Of a DNA stretch of 64,000 nucleotides, positions 51,501 to 60,773 are shown piece after piece. The stretch is from Eukaryota sp. TZLM1-RC. Lineage: Eukaryota > Metamonada: BaSk clade. Under the pieces are notes generated by a model, which had not been told where the DNA came from, did no database searches, and worked only from the letters and a program-made list of their open reading frames with translations. Position numbers and translations under genes: made by a program. The DNA is taken from contig JAUPSS010000008.1 in assembly GCA_040285825.1 (NCBI GenBank), positions 1,240,001 through 1,304,000 on the forward strand, written 5' to 3'. Numbering within the stretch: the first letter of the stretch is position 1; the number at the start of each line of letters is the position of its first letter.

Positions 51501-52667
51501 TCAATCCCCTTCTATAATCCTAACGCTATTGTACATAAACCAGCAAGGGGTCTCAACCCAAAGAAATTACAAATAGCTAACCAAATTTTTGACGAATTAA
51601 TCGAAATGGGCTATTCAATTGAATCGAACTATAAATTCAGTTCCCCTATTGTATTAGTAATATACCCTGATGATCGAAAACCGAGGTTGACAGGCGATTT
51701 CAGCGGTAAAGATGGTGTTAACGCTCTTACTATTCCAGTTGAGTCTAACTTACCATTAATTTCGGATGTTTTGGAATTTCTAAGTCAAGCCAACTACATC
51801 GCCACTTTGGACCTTCCAAGAGCTTTTTGGCAGATGAAAGTCGCTGACGAGGATATTGAAAAGACATCCATCTCTATCTCTGGCAGATCCATTATGTTTA
51901 AAAGGGCATGTTTCGGATTAAAGAATATCCCAGCAATTTTTCAAAATGTTATGATGGAAATTTTTCAGATAGACGGAGTGTTCATATATATTGATGACAT
52001 AATCACAATTGGGTCAACCCTTCAACAATTTTTAGAAAGAATTCAAAGGGTACTGCAATGCGCAAGGGATAGAAGAGTCAACATTGGATTAAAAAAATGT
52101 AAATTCGTTACTGACAAACAACCAATTGACATTTTAGGCAGCACTTTCCAATATAAACAACGTAAAATTAGTCAAAAACGAGTCGATGCTTTAATTAACA
52201 TCCCTGCTCCAAAAACAATAAAAGAAGTTCGGTCATTAGTCGGCTCAGTCAATTTCATCAGAGACTGGCTCCCAAACATTTCACAACTAATTGCACCCAT
52301 AAACGAATTAATCAAACACAAACAACGCCGTGTCAACTGGGAAACCAAACACGACCAACTATTAGAACAAATAAAAGAATTAATCATTAATCATATGCCT
52401 CTGGAATTACCATCACCAGACAAACGCATTTTGATAAGCACCGATGCATCAGACATCGCAGTAGGAGGAGTTCTCTGGCAAGAGGTCGAACCATATGCAC
52501 CCATAGGAACTGCATTAAAAGATAGAAAAGTAAAACCAATCTCTTTTTACAGTAGAATATTAACTGATACTCAAAAACGTTGGTCAACATTACAAAAGGA
52601 ACTATACGTAATATTATTAATACTAAGAGAAAGCCATTTAGAAAGCTTCATCATCACTCGACACTAA
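48567..52667 (+). CDS. Gag-Pol polyprotein, Ty3/gypsy-like: gag, protease, RT, RNase H
   Basis: This is a 1366-codon frame with gag and pol fused in one frame. Residues 1-600 are gag, Gln/Pro-rich in the middle. Residues about 617-636 form a knuckle-like CTFCQIPGHIITECRDPTC. Residues about 650-700 are RG-rich, typical of RNA binding. The aspartic protease has MIDTAAYCSVI near residue 800; DTA replaces the usual DTG/DSG. RT begins near VHKPARGLNP (988) and has LDLPRAFWQM (about 1085), FGLKN (about 1115) and catalytic YIDD (about 1141). RNase H starts with STDASDIAVGGVLW (about 1290). The frame ends at a TAA where copy 2 has a Leu codon in TRHLTIFTDH. It appears recent but inactive because of this stop and the missing 5' end. 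Confidence 0.88.
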   Translation: MAKPRTERDDFLGNNATLDNKGFRIRWLEVMEVGTDFSGKLDSPENVRLLPDWFRVGIDKIYEELSAPGEDYTVVREVHEYYPVSHRPNYVEMRPASQPFRLIYEELGVTYRRDDINMTTAVISTYRSPPNNRNLQTGDSWVQNKVFTFTPIIGLENTPFKSIRPFRPSIQLNFQDESKSVQELHVDTLPQPNTGPIGLDVLTIQPGDSSQPMEGVPQSSVDTTHTTGQGLSLQDLQATGSQQQHSQNPLDPRLILNQNLQSHVGYHYRTKAIEHATIHEPPRLEFPETQMKIVHFLMEFALWDTTGRDGAQNVDQIQIPQSSTPQQQEQITKMITSLAQLISVQSGDSSHIQQQIDDLQSKLNNMETPKLYRIDQSFIKKIGVPVHSYDLFRSVLSTVNPQGISGCIHARIISFWKQQQLVSMEPTDAEILLLLCRRSQFTSLHDAKLALFKPKFNWQKVSTSADAEREYAIYMENFGDILRMCTYISDPSARIEELDFSRGVFTLPMSTVANDFLTGLDNLALTSNLFEIYGKQSFWNDKLVSFNDLTKVAREKLLYWMQAAPNKETIQLLRKEANKPKLETGEFHSSERKRRTDPEDQQFPQLKKGKHTRGGQKFCTFCQIPGHIITECRDPTCSRSLVPMNQRKGAGYGRGRENFSRGSRGNFSGRSRGRGNLYRGTRGRRGRGNRGNTYRGYNVLNNKFNSKNKSSHVTAPELNQICSSTQSDNSAQTALLNPLSFLNNGNSNINNQINVINNTERDLCNRTGNTAPCINHNRSQQPQFLELQVRINSTVIKGMIDTAAYCSVISLDLANLCSMSINENDITQFIPASNVSTNSLGSAQGILTFNVGSIANQVSINHTLPIIPGSNKFLIGVDMLQQLGLLTSDRLVIVLDEERRTLLNAETEFDNRIKTHQIGHVESIPSSEEDFTQQLDRSGCEIKLDDSEYNKSLSDILAQYKDVFSETPNKEGIDCPPMSIPFYNPNAIVHKPARGLNPKKLQIANQIFDELIEMGYSIESNYKFSSPIVLVIYPDDRKPRLTGDFSGKDGVNALTIPVESNLPLISDVLEFLSQANYIATLDLPRAFWQMKVADEDIEKTSISISGRSIMFKRACFGLKNIPAIFQNVMMEIFQIDGVFIYIDDIITIGSTLQQFLERIQRVLQCARDRRVNIGLKKCKFVTDKQPIDILGSTFQYKQRKISQKRVDALINIPAPKTIKEVRSLVGSVNFIRDWLPNISQLIAPINELIKHKQRRVNWETKHDQLLEQIKELIINHMPLELPSPDKRILISTDASDIAVGGVLWQEVEPYAPIGTALKDRKVKPISFYSRILTDTQKRWSTLQKELYVILLILRESHLESFIITRH

Positions 52668-52679
52668 ACCATATTCACA

Positions 52680-54487
52680 GACCACGAAATATTGCGTTCC
52701 TCGCCACAGCTCCAGAAAAGAACAGAATAGTCAAAAGATGGTTACCTATTTTATCAGAATTTGTTTTTGATATAGTACATGAGAAAGGAGAAGACAATCA
52801 CTGGGCAGACATGATGTCACGAAACATTGATGACAATTCAGTAATACCAGAATTAAATCACATCAGTCACCCACACGATTCTTACTGGCACGGTGAAATT
52901 CCACCCCCAGATGACGATTCCGACTATGAAAGTCCAGAACCAATCCACATTCTCGAATTATCAAGACACCCAGATTTACCAATCTTTTCAAATTGGTTAT
53001 CCAAAATAAGAGCAGAACAACAACTGGCCATTAGCAATCACGATCCATTATTCAAAAACGCCACACTCTGCAGAAACACTGAAATCTGGCTTAATAATAA
53101 TAATAAAATGATAATACCGACCAAACTAAGAAAAACAGCACTCAATCTAATACACGGATTAACACAATCAGGCCACCCAAGCAAAAACGAAAGTCTTCAC
53201 AAGCTTTCCAAAAGTGATTTTTACTGGCCAAACATGAGAAAAGACCTCATCAAACACATCGAAAAATGTCCTACTTGTCAAAAAACAGCCCCCATAAAAC
53301 AATCAAAGACTCCCTCAACGGGCTCACTGTGGGCAAATCGTCCATTTGCTAAACTAAATGTAGACACAATTGGACCTCTGAATAAAAATAATAATGATAA
53401 TAAATACTTATTAGTTTTCGTCGACAGTTTCACTAGATATACAATACTAGTGCCACTGAAAGAACTCAATGCTTTAGAAGTGGCAGATGCATTAATTTGG
53501 AATATCTGTGCAATATTCGGCATACCTATGGCTATACATAGTGATAATGGCCCAGAGTTCGCCAATGAAACATTCAAATTGCTATGCCAGAGAATGTCAA
53601 TTGAAGTCACAAATTCAATTCCATATCACTCTGAAAGTAATGGATTGGTAGAAAGGAAACATAGGGATGTAATTCAATGTATAAGAAGATTATTAATAGA
53701 TTACAACGACTATGACGCTTGGTCCACATATGTCCCAATTACACAGTTATTAATTAACTCAACCAAAAGCAGAATCACAAACCACACCCCCTATGAATTG
53801 ATTTTCGGGTCATCTATCAGCCCTAGATCAGACCCTGCTAACATCCTTGGTGGCATATTCGATTTTGAATCCAATGTCCCACTTTTACAAGACCTCAAAC
53901 TTAAAACTGATCGTCTCCAAAAGAAATGGGAGGAAGCAGAGAACCACCAATTATTAAACAAACCCAGTCAGAATAATATTAATAATAATACAGAAACCAC
54001 ATTTAATATTGGTGACTATATTCTTCGAAAAGCTAAGCAAAACAGCAAATTGCATGGATCCTGGTTAGGCCCATTTTTAATTATAGAAAACCCATCCAAT
54101 TCCACATTGACAGTTAAGAACCTGACGACTGGTGATGAGACAAAGGTATCAAAGAGGGACTGCAAAATATACAACGCTGACGATCCTAACGATGTTGATT
54201 TACTCAGGGCAATCGCACTCACCGATTCAGGTAAACATGTCATCGAAAAAATCCTTGAGGCATATAAAACATCTCAGGGACCCTTCTGTACTGTGAAATG
54301 GTTTGGTGGAGAAACTACCGAGGAACCACTCCATTCGATCAGATATTCAGAAGCGTATAAGCGATTTATTAGTAAGCCAAATAAAAGAAAACGCAAAGCT
54401 AATATATCCAATAGCTCGTCTCAGGCTCTCCCCGTGCCTCGACAAAAGCGATATCCGCAAAGGAAGCGGAACAACAATAGTAAGTAA
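52680..54487 (+). CDS. Pol continuation: RNase H end, integrase, chromodomain-like C-terminus
   Basis: The region resumes in another frame at RNIAFLATAPEKN, after a stop and a one-base deletion. RNase H ends at DNHWADMMSRN. Integrase has its HHCC zinc part around 53150-53280 (H...H...CPTC). The catalytic triad is D in VDTIGP (about 53360), D in SDNGPEF (about 53550) and E in VERKHRD (about 53650). A GPY/F-like module WLGPFLI lies near 54063. The last 85 residues contain VIEKILEAYKTSQGPFCTVKW and YSEAYKRFI, which resemble a chromodomain, as in chromoviruses. The very C-terminus is basic. Integrase inserts element cDNA; a chromodomain may guide it to chromatin. Confidence 0.85.
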
Positions 54488-54499
54488 TTTTAATTAACG

Positions 54500-54515
54500 A
54501 AACGGGAGAAGGTAG
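54500..54515 (+). promoter_or_regulatory. Polypurine tract of Ty3-like copy 1
   Basis: AAACGGGAGAAGGTAG immediately precedes the TG of the LTR, the normal place of the plus-strand primer in LTR retrotransposons. Confidence 0.7.
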
Positions 54516-54621
54516 TGTAGGTATCTCACTAGTGAGTACCGTTATATAGAATGACATTTAATAAAATTAACTTTATCTTAACTCTCTTTACATCCAGCTA
54601 GCATAATGCCCAACGGCAACA
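54516..54621 (+). repeat. 3' LTR of Ty3-like copy 1
   Basis: 106 bp starting TGTAGGTATCTCACTAGTGA and ending CGGCAACA, the TG...CA form. A perfect palindrome CTCACTAGTGAG lies near its start. The same sequence, about four-fifths identical by eye and slightly longer, occurs inverted at 57534-57654. It includes ATGCCCAACGGCAACA, which matches the gag start codon region of copy 3, so the gag start appears to lie inside the LTR. Confidence 0.72.
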
Positions 54622-57549
54622 GATGTTCATTTCCTCTCGTACCATGGCCACCTCGGCTCCTATATCTACCTGGGCCTCTACTATGGCCTCTATGAATATT
54701 TTTGAAACTATCATAACTACCTCTGAATGGTCTACCTCGGCCTTTACTTCTGCCGGCGCTTCTTCGTTGATTTAATGGGACCAGAGATCTGGTGCATCCG
54801 GGATCTTCACATTCTGCAATTACATGGCCTGGTTTCTGACAAAAAGTACAGAACTTTTGGCCTCCTCTGTAATGTTTTTCTTTTTTAAGGTTAGGGATGG
54901 ATGAATCTGGTTGGCTTGTTCTCTTTTTTTCGGCTGAGGTGTGAAAATCACCTGTTTCTAATTTGGGTCTGGATGCAGCCTTCCTCAATAGCTAGACCGT
55001 TTCCCTATTTTGCGCAACATTCATCCAAGATAATAAATCATTTCGCACCTTCCTTGTTAATTGGGGGAAGCTCACTAGCTTGTCCTTCCAATAGCTCTCT
55101 TTACAGAATTCTTCGAACAGGGGCTCAGTGAAAGTCAAGTTGTTGATGCCTGTTAAAAAGGCATGAGCCACTGTTGACATTGGAAGAGTGAATACTCCAC
55201 TCGAGTGATCCACATCTTCGATCCTAGCTGATACATCAGTGATGTATGTAGACATTCTCAGGATGTCTCCAAAATTTTCCATGTATATTGCAAACTCCCT
55301 TTCTGCGTCTTCGATTGAATTGACCTTACGCCAATTGAAATGGGGTTTGTGTAGAGCTAATTTGGCGTCGTGGAGCGAGTTGAATTGGCTCCTCCTACAA
55401 AGAAGCAGTAAAATTTCTGCGTCTGTAGGTTCCATGCTAAGGATCTGTTGTTGTTTCCAGAAGGAAATGATTCTTGCACTGATGCAACCCGAAATTCCCA
55501 GGTGGTTGGTCGTCGCCAAAATGGACCTAAAAAGGTCGTAAGCATGAATAGGTGGCCCAATTTTGTTAATGAAATTGGGGTCTATTCTGTAGATTTTGGG
55601 CGTCCGAAGTCAAGCTGAGACTTGAACGAATCTATTTGTTGTTGTATCTCAGTTGTAGCACCTCCTTGTATTGCTAGTAACTGAGATAGACTGTTGACCA
55701 TGTCAGCAATTTGTTTCTGCTGCTGAGCTGAACTTGTTTGAGGCATTTCTATTTTCTCGACATTTGTCGTTCCTCCTCTGCCTGTACTGTCCCAGAGAGC
55801 GAATTCCAGTAGAAAGTGTACTATTTTCATTTGAGTTTCTGGAAACTCGAGTCTGGGGGGCTCATGAAGCGTATCGTGTTCTACAGCCTTTGTTTTATAG
55901 TGGTATCCAACGTGAGATTGTAGATTTAAGTCAAGAACTTGGCGTGGATCATGGATTCCGGCTAATGTTCCTGATCGAGATGAGGAGAGATCTTGTCTGC
56001 TCAATCCTGGACCTGTTTGATGTGAGGTCGATTCTTCCATTGGGACAGATGAGTCCGTTGGTTGGATGGTGAGGACGTCCATGGGAATGGCCTGATTACC
56101 AGGCTGCAGTAGTTGGTCAATTTGTAGTTTTTGAAGAGGTTTCGGTTCCTCTTGAATGTTAAGCTGAATGGATGGCCTGAAAGGTCTAATGCTTTGAAAA
56201 GGCGTATCCTCTATACCTAATATTGGGGTGAAGGCGAAAGCCTTGTTATTAACCCAAGTGCCCCCAATTTGTACATTGTGGTGATTGGGGGGAGACCTAT
56301 AGGTGGAGATGACTGCCGTTTTCATGTTGGCATGATCTTGTTTGAAGGTGACTCCTTGTTCGACGAAAATTAGCCTGAACGGCTGAGATCCGGGTCTCAT
56401 CTCAACGAGATCAGGGCTTGATGACGATGTTTAGTATTCGTAAACCTCTCTTACTACCGTATAATCCACTCCAAATATGCTGTTGACTTCATAAATTTTG
56501 TCCAGACTTGGCCTAAACCAGTCTGGGAGGAGGTGTATGTTCTCAGGTCCATCCAAATTGTTAGAGAAGTCTCGACCATACTCCATGACCTCCAACCACC
56601 GTATTCTAAAGTTATATATGTCGAGGGTGGCCTTTTTTCCGATAAAATCGAATCTGTCAGCACGAGGCTTGGACATGATGGATTTATAAGAGGAATTTAG
56701 TGGGGATAGTCGTATTCTGCGTTCAGCAGGTCTACCCGTCAATTCCTTGCTCTCTTTGTCAAGAAGCTCTATAGTATTTTTAAGGACTTGTGAGGTGAGG
56801 GGAACTTCCCTGAATCCTTCTAAAGTCTCGTTTAAGGTTTGTACCGAAACACAGTTTTCTAAGTCTGGGTACAGGGACGTATCTGAAGGGAGAGACTCCA
56901 CAAAGTCTGTTGGCTCTTGTTTCTCACTTTCCTCTTTTGAGAAAGTGGCGAGAAGCGCCTCTAACTCTGGGCTAGTGGCAGGAGGTTTGTTCTGCGAGAC
57001 TTTGGCCGTAGTCAAGGCTGTGGTAGCCGTTGAATGGGCGTTGTTGTTGGGAGGGATTACCTCCGGAAGAGTTAGGTTAGGAGTGGGGTTGTGACCCGAA
57101 CTCGGATTTGGAGGAAGGAGTCGAGGTTCTCCGCTCGTATGAATAATAGTGGGGTGTCGGCCCGAACTAAATAAATGTGGAGTGAGGTGGGTTGCACCCG
57201 AACTCGTCGTTCCTTGAGTGGAGTGTGAAGTACTCGAACTCTCGTCTATGTTTGGACTGGGGTGGGTTGCACCCGAACTTGGTGTTCCATGAGTGGAGTG
57301 TGAAACACTCGAACTCGTTTGACCGGGAGTGGGATGGACTACATCCGAACTCGTTGAGGAAGGAGGGGTACTCGTTTCCTTTGTTGGAGCACTCATAGTA
57401 CTCGAAATTATGTGAAGAGGAGGGTTAGAAAGGTCTCCTCTGAAAGATGTCTGACATACCCCAGACATCTTTTTGTCGTTTACAGCGCTGTTGCTGTTTG
57501 CTGTGTGGTGTGCCTGTGACGCACAATAATTATTGTTGCCGTTAGGCAT
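54622..57549 (-). pseudogene. Gag of Ty3-like copy 3, inverted and truncated
   Basis: Starting at the ATG ending at 57549, the gag has a Ser/Thr/Pro-rich N-terminus of about 290 residues not present in copy 1 (repeated THPSP, SHSTQGT-like units). The part similar to copy 1 starts at MSKPRADRFDF. Lesions are an in-frame stop at about 56432, a frameshift near 55600 and an in-frame stop at about 54990. The knuckle KFCTFCQKPGHVIAECEDPGC lies near 54860-54800 and is followed by an RG-rich part, cut off at 54622 where the LTR of copy 1 ends. Similarity to copy 1 is perhaps two-thirds at protein level, so it is a different subfamily member. Confidence 0.8.
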
Positions 57550-57654
57550 TATGCTAGCTGTGTATGTATGGGTTAGTTAAGGCGGGTTAAGATATAGATA
57601 ATTTTGTTTAATGTTATTCTATATACTTAGGTACTCACTAGTGAGATACCTACA
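57534..57654 (-). repeat. 5' LTR of Ty3-like copy 3, inverted
   Basis: On the minus strand it starts TGTAGGTATCTCACTAGTGA at 57654 and ends GGCAACA at 57534, overlapping the gag start. It matches 54516-54621 over both ends, with an insertion of about 15 bp before the AGCTAGCATAATG block. Confidence 0.7.
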
Positions 57655-59229
57655 CAAAGGTAGTTCTTAAAGTATAAACTCCCTCACCATAAACACAGTT
57701 TTCAAAATCCTCTGAAAATGCACTTCTTGGTTTTACCATTGTTTCCCCATCATACTCAGCTGAAATATAACGAATTTTGGCCATTAATGATTCACATAAT
57801 TGGGCAGATATTCATGGTGGTATACAATTACGTTGAAAACGAGACTGTAAATACAGCTTTAAGCAACATGTAGTATGAATTCACAATTGTTGAAATATTG
57901 AAGCAGTTTCTCTCAATTTGAGTATCACATCTGAGTGTTTAACCATTGAGTTGACGGTTGCTCGAATGGTTTTATAAGATGGTAAAATGAACTTATCTTT
58001 TTGAAACACTACAAAAAGTTCGAGACATAATACACAAGCATGGAGCCCATATTGAATCAAATTTTGCCTCAGGGGAGAAGTAGCTCAACAATCAGTTGGT
58101 AAAATATGGGTAAATTCCTGGTGAAACTTCATTTTCTTTTCATTTATCATTTTATAAACCAGATTGCCTAAGCCATGTCGATAGGGGATTTTAATTTATT
58201 TCTTGGCAAATACCAGAGTATCTAAAAGATAAAAGCCATTTTCCCTGATGACAACTTCTCTCCATCTTGGTGAAAGTTGATTGAGTTCATCCACCATTGG
58301 ATCACTTGAAACAGTAGAAAATGGTAAATTCAAATCATTGAATATATTTTTCAATATTTGTAAATCAAATTTGATTAAATTGTGATTCAATAAGCAATGA
58401 GTTTGATAATTGCCATTAATGTTTGAAAATCTACGAAGCAAAGTTTCCTCAATAGAAAATGATTCTGCATGAACATTAATATTAATTTTAGGTAAAGATC
58501 TAATCTGGGAACTCATCTTCAATAACAACGAATATTTGCTTTCGAAAAAGTAATTATGGCGGTCAAACCTACCAATAAAAATGGAAATTAAAAACACCTT
58601 TTGATTAAAAAAAACTTTTTGATCTGAAATCCACTAACCCATTTGCTCATCAATTTCTTTTCAAAAGATTTGCACTTATCTTGTCTCTTTCTGTTGATGA
58701 TCTCGTCAGGAGGGAGAAATTAGCCATCATGATTTTGGTAAAGATGACCATCCTGATAGGTTTCAAAATCAAAGCACATAACAGTGAAAAGATTTTGATT
58801 TGGGGTCATTGATTTGAATTGAATCAAAGAATCAGGGTTGAAGCCACTAAGACTTGGCTCAATTTTTCTGACCATTCTCGGATTCAATGGTTTTTTTGTC
58901 AAAATCTTCCTGTTCTGAATATTCAACATTGTATTCTCAATACAAATTTCTTGGTTCAGTGCTTTTTGTTGTTTTTTTCGCTTACGCTTTGATGTTGGTT
59001 GGTCAAAAATCGCTTTTCTAAAAATTTTTGATGGAGGCGTTGATTTAAAATTCAATCTTCTCTTTTTGGGACCAGTATTTGTTTTAACATCTCCATCCAT
59101 TGTTAAATCAACAGTAAATGGTTTTGTTGGAAGAAGATGTTGGCAGCTACTGGAATGAAAAGATAAATTATAAACATAATCATCAAACTCAATATTATCA
59201 AAATAACAATTCAAGACACAACATCCCAT
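57655..59229 (-). pseudogene. Family B DNA polymerase exonuclease remnant, Maverick/Polinton-like
   Basis: Reading the minus strand from 59229: a basic N-terminal region (KRKRKKQQK near 58975), then FTVMCFDFETYQDGH at about 58790-58745, matching exonuclease motif I of family B polymerases (D-x-E). Broken frames follow to NINVHAESF and NHNLIKFDLQIL (about 58390-58350), the motif II pattern N-x3-F-D. LLDTLVF comes next, near 58215. After a stop, YGLHACVLCLELFVVF (about 58050-58005) resembles the Y-x3-D motif III with Asp changed to Ala. The palm domain is not present. Protein-primed polymerases of Mavericks and linear plasmids have this layout. The remnant ends where the copy 3 LTR begins. A 2A-like DGDVKTNTGP lies near 59095-59066. 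Confidence 0.5.
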
Positions 59230-60773
59230 ATCTAAAGTGCAAGTACCTTAATCAAAAAAAAGCAACAAAATCAAAACCACCAAGATAACAATTCAAAACA
59301 AAACATAAACAAGAAAAACATCCCGTATCTAAGGTGATTAGCACAATGGCTGATTCAACAGCACCCATATCATGATTCACATTATGACTAAAAAAATGCA
59401 ATACTTTACCCCCACGGAAGGATCAGAACGACGATTCCGATAGGAAATCGAGGCTCTGACCTTTCGTTTATTCCTGTAAAGCAGGATGACTGTTCCCAAC
59501 TGAGGAGTTCGGGAGGAAGTACTCTGCTGCTCTGTGAAGAACAGGTTAAAGGAGGAGGTGGGAATCGGGTCCGTAACCTCGTCATCTTGTTTCTCGTTTC
59601 GCTGCAATGAATGGGAAGAGTCAAGTTGATGTCGCTGTCTGACACGATGTCTGACATGCTGATTGCAATTGTAAATTGATTGCTGCTTTCGACCATGGTA
59701 TCAAATGCCTATCCAATGTATTTCTATTAATGGTCAGCAGCATCAGCTCGATTTACCTTTCAACTGTTACTGTTACCAAAGTCTCCCACTCTTCTTCTTT
59801 ACTTGTTTCCATTTCTAAAAAATACCGCCAAATCACATCATCATACATCTCCAATCTGCAAAGTTCTGTCGACAAATTGATCATGCTTTAGAAGGTCAAT
59901 GTTGACAATTTCAGTACACAATCATGATAGGACTGTTCTATGCTTCTATAATAAGTGTTTATGTGCTTCTAGTTCCATAGAAGTAGTGTTCACATTTTCT
60001 GTATCAGTTAGTCCACTGTGGATCATTACTGGATGGAATATTGTTTGAAGGATGACGCTCAATAATCCTGGATCAGGATTCCTGACCATCGCCACCAGAC
60101 TATTAAACTTCAACAAATTTACAAAACACGAATAATCATATTCATTCGTCGTCGTCGGAAGTTTGGGGATATAATTGTTCTGATTCAGTCACGAAATTGC
60201 GATGAGAAGTATAATCACATCCTATGGATGTTTGAGTAAATCTTTCACTTCAATATATCATGAATGATACAGGAATATAGTATGTTAAAATATTGCAAAA
60301 TTATTGGGTTCAATTCTGTGTCCAACATGAAATGGACACAGAAATGTTCTGTTATGCACTGATTAATCAACTATTACTCAGGAGTAAAATCATTCAAACA
60401 ATCCTAAGAATTACAATGAGGGAAATATTTTGATAATAAAGCCATTTTTCCTCATCGACTCGATATATTCATAATGTGTCAAGTACAATCATCATTATTC
60501 AATTTTACATTGAACCCAAACAATATGAATGTTGATCATCGTTAAGTTTGATCTGTTTCCAAGACTCGTCACTTTTGCACTTAACTCTACATTGACTGTG
60601 TTACTTAATGCAGCAATTTTGACTGAAGAAACAATTCTCTCACTTTTACTCTATTAAGTGATCAGACAAACATGTTTGCGTGCCAATACAGAATTTTCAA
60701 TGTATGATGTTTCACACTTTCCAATTGCATTATTTTTACCATGACCAAAATGATGTTATTGATTCAATTTGGA
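59230..60773. other. Intergenic DNA, no supported gene
   Basis: A 96-codon minus-strand frame (59696-59406) lacks motifs. The rest is AT-rich, with frequent short imperfect inverted repeats that I do not consider significant. Confidence 0.35.

Larger units (their letters stand above)
48567..54515 (+). mobile_element. Ty3/gypsy-like retrotransposon copy 1, 5'-truncated, almost intact pol
   Basis: Gag, zinc knuckle, protease, RT, RNase H, integrase, a GPY/F-type module and a chromodomain-like C-terminus lie in one order with only two close lesions (at 52665-52690). The element ends in a polypurine stretch followed by a TG-starting LTR at 54516. Compared with copy 3, about 290 N-terminal gag residues, the 5' leader and the 5' LTR are missing; the sequence starts at MAKPRTERDDF, equivalent to MSKPRADRFDF inside copy 3. 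Upstream lies the 5' part of Fz-c2. Confidence 0.9.

Noticed and set aside
52580-52680. Start of the second pol ORF as an independent gene
   Set aside because: The first 33 or so codons of that frame are an out-of-frame reading of RNase H; true pol sequence resumes only at about 52680 after a frameshift.
54516-57654. A DNA transposon with terminal inverted repeats between 54.5 and 57.65 kb
   Set aside because: The inverted ends are LTRs: one follows a polypurine tract after a complete pol gene, the other precedes a gag start. The interior is a gag fragment, not a transposase.
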